A stretch of 64,000 nt of DNA from Candidatus Gastranaerophilales bacterium (GCA_017402995.1 JAFQOV010000007.1:52268-116267); one strand, 5' to 3'; shown: positions 45,464 through 56,402, counted from the stretch's first letter. Program-made: numbers and translations. The notes: a model not told the origin generated them from the letters alone.

Positions 45464-45490
45464 TAAAGTTTACCTAAATACAGCCGATAA
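45464..45490 (+). promoter_or_regulatory. Consensus sigma-28 (FliA/SigD) promoter
   Basis: TAAAGTTT (45464-45471), 11 bp, GCCGATAA (45483-45490). This is an exact match to the classic flagellar late-gene promoter TAAAGTTT-N11-GCCGATAA. It lies 37 nt before the ATG of the coiled-coil gene. Confidence 0.85.
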
Positions 45491-45527
45491 CTAACGTGGT
45501 GTGTAATATAAATAAAGGAAGAAACTT

Positions 45528-47198
45528 ATGTCATTAGGCGGTAATCTATCAGTTGGTAACACTCAAATTACATATGGTGTTCAAGATGCCTCTCAAGCTA
45601 CAAAAGAAGCGGCAAACGAGTGTCGCTCACAAAGCGTGAACATTAACTCAACATACGAAGATCAATTACAATCACTAGAGTTAGATGCTGACAGCACAGA
45701 AATTGTTGCAGAAATCGAAGAAAAAAATACCGACATATCTGACCACCAATTAGATATTGAGGACAAAAACACAACAATTAGCGAAAATGAAGCCAAAATC
45801 ACAGAAAATGAAGGTTTAATTTCTGCGCTCGACGCAACAATTACAAATTGCGGCAATCAAATTACTGCTCTTGGCAACCAAATCACATCTCTTAATGGAC
45901 AACTTTCAAGCCTTGGAGATGATAAAGATAGCGAGTCTAAAAAAGCAGCTCTTAAAGGACAAATAGCTAACTTGCAATCACAAAAAACTACATTAGAAAA
46001 CCAAAAGAAGAAAGCTGAAAGTGACAAGAAAAAACTTGAAGACGAAAATACAAAATTAACCGAAAGTAATACCACATTACAAGGTGAAATCGAAGAAATA
46101 CAAGGCAAAATTGATACATTAAGCCAAGAAATTACAACCTTAGGCGAACAACTTGCAGAAGCAAATGAAGCAAACCAAGAAATTGCAGATTTAAATAACG
46201 CAAGAAGCACTGCTCTAAGCACAGTTGCAACGGCTGCAGGTGAAATTGAAGCACAAGCAGAGAAAAATGAAGAAGAAAAAGAAAAAGCTGAAGCCGAAAA
46301 TGGTGAAAATAAAGGCGAAGAAGGCTTCAACTATGGTGAAATGAACGGCAACTTTATGACAAAAGAACAACTTGACACTGTCGGATATGATAAAGAAAAA
46401 GTTGACAAAATTAATGATAAACTTGAAGCAATGGGCTTGTCATCAAGAGTTTCTCTTGAAGATGGGCTAAGTGCAGCAGAAGCAAATATGATTTTAGGCT
46501 TAAGCAAAAAAGCACAGTTTGGCGAAAACGATAGATATTCTCAAACAGAACTAGACGCTTTAATGTCAGAACTCGGAATCCAAGCACAAACTTCTGTAAA
46601 TGATAGCCAATATACTATTTCAAAAGGTGATTTTGCAACTGGTGCGCAAGTTAAAAACAAAGATAATGATGCCGAAAATCAAACAAAAGTTTGGCAAGCA
46701 AATTACAAAGACGGCATGGTCACAACTTCAAAAGCAGACTATGTCGGCTTAAGTGGAAAAGCAGATTCTCATATTGACAACAAATATACATATGACAAAG
46801 AAGCAGGCAAATTAAATTTAGAATCTACAAAAACTGACTATGACTACAAAGAAAAGAAAATACGCGGTACAGAAGTTACTCAAAAATCATCTTCAAGCGA
46901 TACTTCAAATGTCAGCATGATTGTTGATGAAGATAAAGCAAAAGAAATCGGTAGCAATTTCAAAAGTGCATATAGCAAGGAAAACTATATTGGCGTCAGA
47001 AAAGCAGCAAAAGAGACTATTGACGGCTTAAAAGATACAGATCCTAAACAATACGCAAAAGCCAGCGCAAAATATGACGAAATTGTTAACTCTGATAAAG
47101 ATGAAAAAGCAAAAATGGAAGCTTTCGAACAACTTGAAAAAGATCTGGCTGAAGGCAAATTCAAAGAAGAAGAAAAACCATGGTGGAAATTCTGGTAA
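45528..47198 (+). CDS. Coiled-coil protein under sigma-28 control (unknown function)
   Basis: 556 residues. Residues ~45-250 are a long coiled coil of Asn/Gln/Glu-rich heptads (ENEAKITENEGLISALD and similar repeats). The C-terminal half is mixed alpha/beta and ends EEEKPWWKFW, an unusual Trp-rich tail. It has no Sec signal or membrane helix. AGGA lies 8 nt before the ATG. The exact sigma-28 promoter and the convergent flhB next to it suggest a late-class exported or export-associated protein, but the family is unknown. Confidence 0.75.
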   Translation: MSLGGNLSVGNTQITYGVQDASQATKEAANECRSQSVNINSTYEDQLQSLELDADSTEIVAEIEEKNTDISDHQLDIEDKNTTISENEAKITENEGLISALDATITNCGNQITALGNQITSLNGQLSSLGDDKDSESKKAALKGQIANLQSQKTTLENQKKKAESDKKKLEDENTKLTESNTTLQGEIEEIQGKIDTLSQEITTLGEQLAEANEANQEIADLNNARSTALSTVATAAGEIEAQAEKNEEEKEKAEAENGENKGEEGFNYGEMNGNFMTKEQLDTVGYDKEKVDKINDKLEAMGLSSRVSLEDGLSAAEANMILGLSKKAQFGENDRYSQTELDALMSELGIQAQTSVNDSQYTISKGDFATGAQVKNKDNDAENQTKVWQANYKDGMVTTSKADYVGLSGKADSHIDNKYTYDKEAGKLNLESTKTDYDYKEKKIRGTEVTQKSSSSDTSNVSMIVDEDKAKEIGSNFKSAYSKENYIGVRKAAKETIDGLKDTDPKQYAKASAKYDEIVNSDKDEKAKMEAFEQLEKDLAEGKFKEEEKPWWKFW

Positions 47199-47207
47199 TA
47201 TAATTTT

Positions 47208-47232
47208 AAACGGGGCGTGCGCCCCGTTTTTT
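47208..47232. terminator. Bidirectional terminator before flhB
   Basis: AACGGGGC pairs with GCCCCGTT around GTGC, with a T-run. It separates two convergent genes. Confidence 0.85.
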
Positions 47233-48406
47233 AATTCTCATCTTCCTTGAACTTTTTAAGCGATTCTTCTTTTTTCTTTTGAATTTCTGCTTGTGCTTGA
47301 ATGTCGCCTTTTTCTTTTGCAACTTTTTGAATTGTTTCTTGTTCTTTTTGAGTTGTCTTTTTGAGTTTGTAAACAAAAATCAAAATCTCAGCAACCGCTT
47401 TATATAAATCTGGTGGAATTTGCCTGTTTACTTCAACGAGTCTAAACAAAGCTCTTGCCACAGGCGGATTTTCAATTACTGGAATATTATGTTCTTGGGC
47501 AATTTGTTTTATTTTTTGCGCAAATAACTCAGTCCCTTTTGCAACAAGCATTGGAGACTCCATCTTTTGAGCGTCATATTTGATCGCGCAAGCTACATGG
47601 GTTGGATTTGTAACAACAAAATCGCAAGTCGTAACAGCGTCCATCATCTTGCCTTGCAATAGTTGCATACGTCTTTGACGAAGTGCCGCTTTAACATTTG
47701 GGTCGCCTTCAGAGTTTTTATATTCATCTTTAACTTCTTTAAAAGACATTTTTTGGTCTTGTAAAAATTTCCATTTTGTAACACCATAATCTGCCGCAGC
47801 AATAATCAAAAAGGCAATCCCCGCTTTAATAATGAAGTCCAAAATCAAAGAGCCGAATTGAATTAATATTGCAAAATGATTATCTATTGCTGCTAACATC
47901 AAAATGTCTTCAAAATGAGATGAATAAACCATATAACCAACAATACCAAGGATTATAACCTTTGCGATATTTTTAAATAAATCAAACAAAGTTTTTGGGC
48001 TCATTAAATTTTTAAAATATTTCGTTGGATTGAATTTTTCTGCGTTAAATTCCATTGGCTTTGTTGTAAATAATGGTCCCACTTGGATTAAATCGCCCAA
48101 GATACCAGTAAAAGAAGCCAACATTAAAATCGGCAAAAGAATTATTGCTGTTGGAATTACAGTTTTTGCAAACAAATACATATAGCCGATATCTTCAAGG
48201 TGTTTGTTCGGAATTTGTTCATAAATAATCGTAAATAAAGCAGTCAATTGTTGCCAAATTAGAGGCGAAAGTAGATAAATTGTTGAAAACATTATAATTA
48301 TGGCAATTGCAATAGACAAGTCTTTAGATTTTACAACTTGCCCTTGTTCGCGTGCCTTTCTTAATTTCTGTTGGCTCGCCTCAAACTGTTTATTTTCGTC
48401 GCCCAT
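47231..48406 (-). CDS. flhB: FlhB/SctU-family type III export switch protein
   Basis: 391 residues. The N-terminal cytoplasmic KAREQGQVVKSKDL block, four membrane helices (about 28-50, 70-100, 138-160, 180-205) and the conserved autocleavage site NPTH at N267 identify an FlhB-type protein of the flagellar/type III export gate. C-terminal VENPPVARALF-type signature is present (VIENPPVARALFRLVEV). FlhB switches substrate specificity after hook or needle completion. No other export-gate genes are in this window. Confidence 0.95.
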   Translation of the reverse strand: MGDENKQFEASQQKLRKAREQGQVVKSKDLSIAIAIIIMFSTIYLLSPLIWQQLTALFTIIYEQIPNKHLEDIGYMYLFAKTVIPTAIILLPILMLASFTGILGDLIQVGPLFTTKPMEFNAEKFNPTKYFKNLMSPKTLFDLFKNIAKVIILGIVGYMVYSSHFEDILMLAAIDNHFAILIQFGSLILDFIIKAGIAFLIIAAADYGVTKWKFLQDQKMSFKEVKDEYKNSEGDPNVKAALRQRRMQLLQGKMMDAVTTCDFVVTNPTHVACAIKYDAQKMESPMLVAKGTELFAQKIKQIAQEHNIPVIENPPVARALFRLVEVNRQIPPDLYKAVAEILIFVYKLKKTTQKEQETIQKVAKEKGDIQAQAEIQKKKEESLKKFKEDEN

Positions 48407-48413
48407 TTTTTAA

Positions 48414-50786
48414 TTATTCTGGTTTAATATCTGCAACTTTGGGGTCTAAAAGTTTTTTGCCTGCGTTTTCAAATTCGATTTGCAACAACTGTCTTTCTTC
48501 ATATTTGATTGTTTTAACAATTATTCCTCTGCCATATTTATTATGAACAATTACATTGCCAACACTATATCTAACAGTATCGGTTGGTAATTCTTCTTTA
48601 AATATTGGTAAATCTTCTTTTTGTTCTTGTTGTTCAATTTCAAGGTTAGAAACATTTATTGTTTTGTTGTTATCAACCTCAAATTCTTCGCCTTTAATTT
48701 CTTTTTTAGAGTCAATTATATCTTGGAAATTTTGCTCAACTGAATCATCTGCGATAGCTTTTAAATCAAGCTCTTCTGTTTCTGATTCTTCTTGCTCTTC
48801 TTCATCTTCTTGTGTAGTTTCTGTTTCTTCAAAAATTTCTTCTAGAGCTTTTTCAGTTTTATCTTCTGTTTCTTCGTTAATTTCTTCTTTTTGTTCTTCA
48901 GTTGTTTCTTCAAAATCTTCGCCAATTTCTGTCAACTCAAGGTCAAATTTTGAAGTTTTTACTTCTGTAACAGCTTCTTCAGAAATTTCTTCAACTTGCT
49001 CTTCCTGAACTTCTTCTTGTTCAAATTGAGTTGAGCTTTCTCTTGCAAGTTGGAAAAAGTCCAATTCTTCATCAGAAAAATCTACAACTTCTTCTTGTTG
49101 GATAGGTTCTTCTTGAGCGATTTGAATTTCTTCTTTTTCTTCAACAATTTCTTCAGCTTCTTCAACAATTTGTTCAACTTGAGCTTCTGGTGCTTCTTCA
49201 ACTGCTTCAGGCTCTTTTTGTTCTTCGTTATCTAAAACGTCAAAATCATCTTGAGCTTCAGTTTTAATATTTTCATTTAAAATATCTTCTTCGTCATTTA
49301 AGAAAATATCATTTTTTTCTTCTTGACTTGGAGTTTCAATATTTGGATTTTCAATTTGTTCAAACTCTTCTTTTTGTTCTTCTTGCGCTTTTGCTTTTGC
49401 ACCAAAATCGGCAAGTTCCTTCATCAAAATTTCGGAATCTGAAAGGTTGTTTGCGTAATTTTTCTTTTCATTTTCAAAGTAATCGCCTTTTTCGCCCAAA
49501 ATATTTTGCGCATTTTTTTCATCTTCTTCAATCAAAGAAAGAGCGATTTTTCTATAATTTTTTCTTTTTTCTTGTTGTCCTAATTCCCAATCGCGAGCCA
49601 AATACAAGAAATTATCAGTATTTTCACCAAACACAATACAGCTATCTTGCAAAAGATTAGATAATGCAAAATTAGCATTTAAAAAGTCGTTTCTTTGATA
49701 TAAGCTTGGCAATAAGACATAGTTTTTGCAATATTGCACCACTGTTGGCAATTTTTTATAGTTATATGACGCATTTGGGACAAATTTAATATTTTTCTTT
49801 TGAGTATAGATTTTGTTAATTAAATCTGTGTCGCAATTTTCGTCATTAACCCTTGCGATTAAATAAACCTCTTGTTGAATATCGTTAACGATATATTCAA
49901 GGTAGGCTTTAATCCAGAAAGAACTTAATGATGACAAGTCTAAAATTGTGATTTTATTTTTTTCAATATTTTTAAATAGATTTTCGTTATCTTTTTTTGT
50001 TTTTGCAAAAATATCATTAATTTGATTGTGTTTTAAACGAGATAATAAAACTTTTAATTCTGGGTATGGCGTTGCTTCGTATTGATCTAACAACACGCGA
50101 ACAAAAGAATTAAAAGGAATAAACTCTAGTTCTTGTTTTTTTGCAAATCTTTTTATTTCTGAAAAAATTTCGCCACCAATAGATTGAAACTCTAAAGACG
50201 CGTCAGACAAACAATTTTCAAAAATATAGTCAATTGTTGTTACATTTAAAGGCATTTTAAAATCAACTGTTGCTTTGATTTTTTTAGCCTCTTCAAATTC
50301 AATAATTCCTGTTGTATCGATAATTATTGCATTTTTTTCGTTTGATAAATTTTTTGCTAAATTCAAAGAAATTGCGCAAGCATGCTCCATTTTATCAGCA
50401 AGAACAATAGGATTATTGTTAAAGAAATCATATTGCACATTTAAAGCGCTTGAAGTTTTTGAATTTGTCGCAAAAGGAAACGTTTTTTTGTCGTTATTGA
50501 TAAATGCTTCAATTTCATCTTGTTTTAATTTGTGAATTTCGCACTCTTTATTTGGCGTAAAGCCGTCATATGGTGCAACTTCGTTATTTTGTGTGATTTT
50601 ATAAAATAATTTTAATTTCGCAACGTTTTGAGATGCGTCAAATTTATCATCATATATTTCAACAATTTGAGCTAAATAGCTGTTATCATCAGATTTAACA
50701 AGTAAAAAATCAAATAAAGTAAATTTCTCAATTCGAGGATTAAATAAAATTCTAATATTATTATTTAAAGTATTAGCTACCTGCAT
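48414..50786 (-). CDS. Acidic protein with C-terminal PcrA/UvrD-type Tudor-like domain
   Basis: 790 residues, 7 bp upstream of flhB on the same strand. Residues 1-~100 look beta-rich and recall the barrel of HerA-like ATPases; PIVLADKMEHACAISLNLAK then NAIIIDTTGII sit where P-loop and Walker B would be, but the GKS motif is missing. Residues ~440-735 are a very acidic, Glu-rich low-complexity linker. The last 50 residues (SVGNVIVHNKYGRGIIVKTI ... FENAGKKLLDPKVADIKP) match the Tudor-like domain at the C-terminus of PcrA/UvrD helicases, which touches RNA polymerase. The barrel assignment is speculative. Confidence 0.65.
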   Translation of the reverse strand: MQVANTLNNNIRILFNPRIEKFTLFDFLLVKSDDNSYLAQIVEIYDDKFDASQNVAKLKLFYKITQNNEVAPYDGFTPNKECEIHKLKQDEIEAFINNDKKTFPFATNSKTSSALNVQYDFFNNNPIVLADKMEHACAISLNLAKNLSNEKNAIIIDTTGIIEFEEAKKIKATVDFKMPLNVTTIDYIFENCLSDASLEFQSIGGEIFSEIKRFAKKQELEFIPFNSFVRVLLDQYEATPYPELKVLLSRLKHNQINDIFAKTKKDNENLFKNIEKNKITILDLSSLSSFWIKAYLEYIVNDIQQEVYLIARVNDENCDTDLINKIYTQKKNIKFVPNASYNYKKLPTVVQYCKNYVLLPSLYQRNDFLNANFALSNLLQDSCIVFGENTDNFLYLARDWELGQQEKRKNYRKIALSLIEEDEKNAQNILGEKGDYFENEKKNYANNLSDSEILMKELADFGAKAKAQEEQKEEFEQIENPNIETPSQEEKNDIFLNDEEDILNENIKTEAQDDFDVLDNEEQKEPEAVEEAPEAQVEQIVEEAEEIVEEKEEIQIAQEEPIQQEEVVDFSDEELDFFQLARESSTQFEQEEVQEEQVEEISEEAVTEVKTSKFDLELTEIGEDFEETTEEQKEEINEETEDKTEKALEEIFEETETTQEDEEEQEESETEELDLKAIADDSVEQNFQDIIDSKKEIKGEEFEVDNNKTINVSNLEIEQQEQKEDLPIFKEELPTDTVRYSVGNVIVHNKYGRGIIVKTIKYEERQLLQIEFENAGKKLLDPKVADIKPE

Positions 50787-50988
50787 TATAAAACTTTCTA
50801 TAAAATCACAAAATAATTATACCAGCTATATATTCCTAATCCAATAAGATGAGGATTATAATAGTATTTATATACTACAACAAACAGTTTATTTTTTGCA
50901 AACCTATATAATATTATATAGATAAAGCATTAGATAAATAAATACTTGACAGTTTTTTATGTCCTTAATAAGATAATAATAAAGAAAT

Positions 50989-51060
50989 GCCGATGTAGCT
51001 CAATGGTAGAGCAACGGTTTTGTAAACCGTAGGTTGCGGGTTCGAGTCCCATCATCGGCT
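50989..51060 (+). tRNA. tRNA-Thr (anticodon TGT)
   Basis: 72-nt cloverleaf: acceptor GCCGATG/CATCGGC, D-arm GCTC/GAGC, anticodon stem ACGGT/ACCGT around TTTGTAA, T-arm GCGGG-TTCGAGT-CCCAT. It reads ACA. It opens the Thr-Thr-Tyr-tuf cluster and is followed by a T-run. Confidence 0.95.
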
Positions 51061-51097
51061 TTTTTTGATAATTGCACCTTAGAGTGAGTAATATTTG

Positions 51098-51343
51098 CAT
51101 GCCCTCATGGCGCATGATAAAACAAAACAGCATGCCCTTGTGGCGCAGGGACTCTGCCGAGGAAAAGTTACCCTGATGGGTAAGTTTTTCGAGAGGGAAG
51201 CACTCCCGAGTGCGCGTAGGGATAAAACAAAACAGCATGCCCTCATGACGCAGGGACTCTGCCGAGGAAAAGTTACCCTGATGGGTAAGTTTTTCGAGAG
51301 GGAAGCACTCCCGAGTGCGCGTAGGGATAAAACAAAACAGCAT
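51098..51343 (+). repeat. 105-bp tandem repeats carrying the 5' part of tRNA-Thr
   Basis: Units start at 51131 and 51236, with the intact tRNA-Thr leader at 51341 forming the third register; a deleted unit of 33 bp starts at 51098. Each unit begins with the tRNA-Thr leader and its first 17 nt (GCCCTTGTGGCGCAGGG, slightly altered in some copies), then continues with ACTCTGCCGAGG, a TTACCC/GGGTAA hairpin and GCACTC/GAGTGC, and ends GGGATAAAACAAAACAG. No decoy has an anticodon arm. Confidence 0.9.
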
Positions 51344-51415
51344 GCCCTTGTGGCGCAGGGGTAGCGCACTCCCTTGGTAAGGGAGAGGCCGTGAGTTCAA
51401 ATCTCATCAAGGGCA
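51344..51415 (+). tRNA. tRNA-Thr (anticodon GGT)
   Basis: 72-nt cloverleaf: acceptor GCCCTTG/CAAGGGC, D-arm GCGC/GCGC, anticodon stem CTCCC/GGGAG around TTGGTAA, T-arm GTGAG-TTCAAAT-CTCAT. It reads ACC and ACT. It is preceded by two and a half truncated copies of its own 5' end. Confidence 0.95.
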
Positions 51416-51477
51416 AATTTAATCGTAAATTGACAATTAAATATTCAATAATTTATCTATAAAAATTTTACAGATAT

Positions 51478-51560
51478 GGGTAGATGGCCGAGTGGCTAAA
51501 GGCGACAGACTGTAAATCTGTTCCCGCGAGGGTACGGTGGTTCGAATCCACCTCTGCCCA
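51478..51560 (+). tRNA. tRNA-Tyr (anticodon GTA)
   Basis: 83-nt class II tRNA: acceptor GGGTAGA/TCTGCCC, anticodon stem ACAGA/TCTGT around CTGTAAA, a long variable arm (CCGCGAGGGTACGG region) and a standard T-arm. The discriminator base is A. Confidence 0.95.
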
Positions 51561-51677
51561 TATCTTTTTAAAATATTGTCCTAGTTCTTTGAACTTGGTC
51601 GAAATTTGGAAATATATTCCACTTAACCCTCAAAAATAAACAAACCAAAAAATAAATAACGAAGGAGATTTAATCTT

Positions 51678-52886
51678 ATGGCTAGAGAAAAATTCGAAAG
51701 AACCAAGCCACACGTTAACGTTGGTACTATTGGTCACGTTGACCACGGTAAAACAACATTAACTGCTGCTATTACAGGTTGTATGGCTGCTGCAGGTCAA
51801 GCTGAGGCAAGAAGATTTGATGAAATTGACGCTGCTCCAGAAGAAAAAGCACGTGGTATCACCATTTCAACTGCTCACGTTGAATATGAAACTGCAACAC
51901 GCCACTATGCTCACGTTGACTGCCCAGGCCACGCTGACTACGTTAAAAACATGATTACTGGTGCTGCTCAAATGGACGGTGCTATTCTTGTAATCGCTGG
52001 TACAGATGGTCCTATGCCACAAACTCGTGAACACATTCTACTTGCTCGCCAAGTTGGTGTTCCAAACCTAGTTGTGTTCTTAAACAAATGTGATATGGTT
52101 GACGACGAAGAATTATTAGACTTAGTTGAAATGGAAGCAAGAGAATTATTATCTTCTTACGAATTCGACGGAGACAATATTCCAATCGTTAGAGGTTCAG
52201 CTCTTAAAGCTTTAGAAGCTGTTCAAGCAAATGGTACAATTGGTCGTGGTCAAGACAAATGGGTTGACAAAATTTGGGAACTTATGGACGCTATCGATTC
52301 TTACTTCCCAGAACCTGTTCGTGACTTAGACAAACCATTCTTAATGCCTGTTGAAGACGTTTTCTCAATCACAGGTCGTGGTACAGTTGCTACTGGTAGA
52401 GTAGAACGTGGTATCGTTAAAGTTGGTGACGAAGTTGAATTAGTTGGTTTAGGCGAAACTAAGAAAACAACTGTAACTGGTGTTGAAATGTTCAGAAAAT
52501 CTCTTGACCAAGGTCAAGCAGGTGACAACGTTGGTGCTTTATTACGTGGCGTTGACAAAACTGAAATTCAACGTGGTCAAGTTTTAGCAAAACCTGGTTC
52601 AATCACACCACACAAAAAATTCACAGCTAACGTTTACGTATTGAAAAAAGAAGAAGGTGGACGTCACACTCCATTCTTCCCTGGTTACCGTCCACAATTC
52701 TACATCAGAACAACTGACGTAACTGGTTCAATCAAATTCGAAGGCGAAATGGTAATGCCTGGTGATAACGTTGTAATGGAAGTTGAATTAATCAACCCTG
52801 TTGCTATTGAACAAGGTATGAGATTCGCTATCCGTGAAGGCGGTAGAACTGTTGGCGCTGGTGTTGTAGATAAAATTGTTGAATAA
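51678..52886 (+). CDS. tuf: Elongation factor Tu
   Basis: 402 residues. Delivers aminoacyl-tRNA to the ribosome with [13 protein letters not shown] is the P-loop, DCPGHADY the switch II region, NKCDM the guanine-specificity motif. It follows tRNA-Thr and tRNA-Tyr genes, the widespread tRNA-tufB arrangement. GAAGGAG lies upstream of the ATG. Codon use is strongly biased as in highly expressed genes. Confidence 0.99.
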   Translation: MAREKFERTKPHVNVGTIGHVDHGKTTLTAAITGCMAAAGQAEARRFDEIDAAPEEKARGITISTAHVEYETATRHYAHVDCPGHADYVKNMITGAAQMDGAILVIAGTDGPMPQTREHILLARQVGVPNLVVFLNKCDMVDDEELLDLVEMEARELLSSYEFDGDNIPIVRGSALKALEAVQANGTIGRGQDKWVDKIWELMDAIDSYFPEPVRDLDKPFLMPVEDVFSITGRGTVATGRVERGIVKVGDEVELVGLGETKKTTVTGVEMFRKSLDQGQAGDNVGALLRGVDKTEIQRGQVLAKPGSITPHKKFTANVYVLKKEEGGRHTPFFPGYRPQFYIRTTDVTGSIKFEGEMVMPGDNVVMEVELINPVAIEQGMRFAIREGGRTVGAGVVDKIVE

Positions 52887-52912
52887 TTTAATTTGCAACT
52901 AAATAAACAGTT

Positions 52913-52944
52913 AAAAGCTTCCAAAGTAATTTGGAAGCTTTTTT
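52913..52944 (+). terminator. Terminator of tuf
   Basis: AAAAGCTTCCAAA pairs with TTTGGAAGCTTTT (13 bp) around GTAA, with a T-run. Confidence 0.9.
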
Positions 52945-52961
52945 CATGCAATTTTGCACAT

Positions 52962-53186
52962 TTAACAACCGCAATGCGTTGCTTCGGAACGTTCTTGTAA
53001 AGAAGTAATTAAATATGCAATTGCACTAAGTCCTATGATAGTATATAGAACTCTTGTTAAAAATGTCATTTCACCAAAGAAAAAGCTAACTAAATCAAAA
53101 TTAAATGCTCCAATTAACCCCCAATTTAGCGCACCAATTATAACGAGCGAATATACTACCCATTTGATCATACCCATAAAATTCAT
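52962..53186 (-). CDS. DUF378 small membrane protein
   Basis: 74 residues with two membrane helices (about 7-27 and 41-61). VIIGALNWGLIGAFNFDLV is the DUF378 signature. AGGAGG lies 4 nt before the ATG. It ends in THCGC. The function of the family is unknown. Confidence 0.85.
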   Translation of the reverse strand: MNFMGMIKWVVYSLVIIGALNWGLIGAFNFDLVSFFFGEMTFLTRVLYTIIGLSAIAYLITSLQERSEATHCGC

Positions 53187-53281
53187 ACTGCCTCCTTTTT
53201 TAGTATCGTTTTAATTATGAAGTATGATTTTTAAAATTTAAATACACTTTTGGGTAATATGGATTAAGACATTTGGACAAT

Positions 53282-53315
53282 AAAAAACTCCCTGAAATTA
53301 ATCAGGGAGTTAAAG
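53282..53315 (-). terminator. Terminator of pckA
   Basis: AACTCCCTGA pairs with TCAGGGAGTT around a 6-nt loop, with a T-run on the minus strand. Confidence 0.85.
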
Positions 53316-53328
53316 TTATATTTATAAA

Positions 53329-54984
53329 TTAAACGTTTGCAGTTTCTGTTTGTCTTACAACGTTTTGTAAAGCTTCTAATGCGTCAGCTGGAAGTTTATC
53401 GATACCAGCTTTTTCAGTTTCTCTAGATTGAACAAAATTAATTCTATCTTGCATACGAGCTTTGAATTGTTCAGCATATTCTCTATTTGAGAAGCTTGCG
53501 TCAAATCCTTCAATATCCATAATTTGAATGTCTGAGAAGTTTTCCCATTTGTGGAATTGAGCTTCGCCAGACACAATTGCTTCAATAATTCCAAGAGTAT
53601 GTTTTGGTTGAACTTTTGTACCCATAAATTCACCAGTATTTAAGATATAGCAATCAACGCCATCTTCGATTAATTGTTTAAATCTAGTATAGTCAACTGC
53701 AAGTGGGTAAACTCTAAATGGGTTAGCATATGGCTCAACAACTAATGCGTTAGGGTCAACACCAGCTGCTAATCTTTCAGCAGATGAACGTTTTGTAGCT
53801 AATGTTGCACCCATTGCAGAACCTAGCGCTGCACCTGATAATTTTAATACAGGAGGAATTGTTGGGTCTTTCATTAACCAGAAAATTGCATTAATTGGTT
53901 GGTCAATTCTATCAACTCTGTTTGGAGACCAAAGTTTAGATTTAACAGCACGACCATTACCATTTCTGATATCTTCAGTAACAGAAACAACTTTGCCGTC
54001 AGCTAATTGAATAGCACCGTTGTTTTGTTGAGTTAAGATATATTTGTTATCGTCGCAACCGATTGGATAATCTGCAGTTTTGTCAAAATATGCAGGTTCT
54101 AAAGCGATTGTATATTTTTCATCTACATTGATGATAAACGCGTCATCATGTAAAACTGTGATATCGTATTTTCCACCGTGTTTAGCATGTGTAATTGTAG
54201 ATTTACCTGAACCAGATAAACCAAATACTGCTACTTGGAATGAGCCATTTTCAAGGTTATAGCGTTTCATACCACCATGACATGAAGCATAGCCATTTCT
54301 AGCTGCAGCGCCCCAAGCAAGAGTTAATGTGCCTTTTTTGTGTTCGCCGAAATATCTCATACCTAAAATACAAGCACAATTGTGTTCAGGATCAAAGAAA
54401 GTTAAGCCATATGGGAAGTCTGGGTGCGTCCAATCAGGATCAGAGAATACATAGATATCTCCTTCGTTGATTAAACGAGATTCGCCATACATTCTTGCAT
54501 ATTCTTCGTTCATGTATTGGAAGTTTAACAACCAAGAATACATAACGTTTTCAAAGCCAGCTGGAATCATCAAATGAGCTTTAATCATAAAGTCATTGTC
54601 TAAACCAACAACTGCAGTTGTTTTATACATTAATTTATCGCGTGATGAATAAATTGCTTCACGAATAATTGGTAATAAATAACCCATATCGCAATTTGGT
54701 TCGCCAACGATTTTTCTAGCTGCAGCGCAACGACCAACAACTGTACCGTCATTGAATAATAATTGATTTGCGCCAGCAGGTAAACCTAATTTTTCAGGTT
54801 CATAAACAGGCATACCTGTTAATTCGATTGTTCCTGAAGAATCTTTTGCTAATTTGTATGCTTCAGCTACTGATTTAATTTCTTCAACATTGTTGCCAAA
54901 AAATGGTGCTGTAATAGTAGCACGAGCAGCTGACATGATTTTTTTCAAATCTTCTGAATTTGTAAAAAATTCTACTGTTGACAT
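53329..54984 (-). CDS. pckA: Phosphoenolpyruvate carboxykinase (ATP-type)
   Basis: 551 residues. The kinase-specific P-loop is FGLSGSGKST, followed by VLHDDAFIIN, the Mg/Mn-binding acidic site, and ALEPAYFDKT. CCHGGMKRY-like and LTLAWGAAARNG segments also fit the PckA group. It interconverts oxaloacetate and PEP; in a fermenter it probably fixes CO2 or supports gluconeogenesis. AAGGAG lies before the ATG. Confidence 0.92.
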   Translation of the reverse strand: MSTVEFFTNSEDLKKIMSAARATITAPFFGNNVEEIKSVAEAYKLAKDSSGTIELTGMPVYEPEKLGLPAGANQLLFNDGTVVGRCAAARKIVGEPNCDMGYLLPIIREAIYSSRDKLMYKTTAVVGLDNDFMIKAHLMIPAGFENVMYSWLLNFQYMNEEYARMYGESRLINEGDIYVFSDPDWTHPDFPYGLTFFDPEHNCACILGMRYFGEHKKGTLTLAWGAAARNGYASCHGGMKRYNLENGSFQVAVFGLSGSGKSTITHAKHGGKYDITVLHDDAFIINVDEKYTIALEPAYFDKTADYPIGCDDNKYILTQQNNGAIQLADGKVVSVTEDIRNGNGRAVKSKLWSPNRVDRIDQPINAIFWLMKDPTIPPVLKLSGAALGSAMGATLATKRSSAERLAAGVDPNALVVEPYANPFRVYPLAVDYTRFKQLIEDGVDCYILNTGEFMGTKVQPKHTLGIIEAIVSGEAQFHKWENFSDIQIMDIEGFDASFSNREYAEQFKARMQDRINFVQSRETEKAGIDKLPADALEALQNVVRQTETANV

Positions 54985-55027
54985 AGTTTATACTCCTTTT
55001 TTAATGAATTTTGCTCATATACGCTAA

Positions 55028-56401
<1,374 letters not shown>

Positions 56402-56402
56402 A

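Noticed and set aside
45857..46330. Minus-strand Ser-rich ORF opposite the coiled-coil gene
   Set aside because: Shadow of the coiled-coil codons on the plus strand, which has a promoter and ribosome binding site.
48556..49008. Plus-strand Ser-rich ORF opposite the acidic protein
   Set aside because: It mirrors the Glu-rich codons (GAA/GAG) on the other strand; no start signal.
51098..51343. Possible CRISPR array from regularly repeated sequence
   Set aside because: The repeat unit is 105 bp with no unique spacers, and each unit starts with part of the adjacent tRNA-Thr gene; no cas genes are present.
50957..51400. Long ORFs over the tRNA-Thr repeat region, with repeated peptide segments
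   Set aside because: They follow from the tandem repeats and run through tRNA genes; no start signals, and no protein family.
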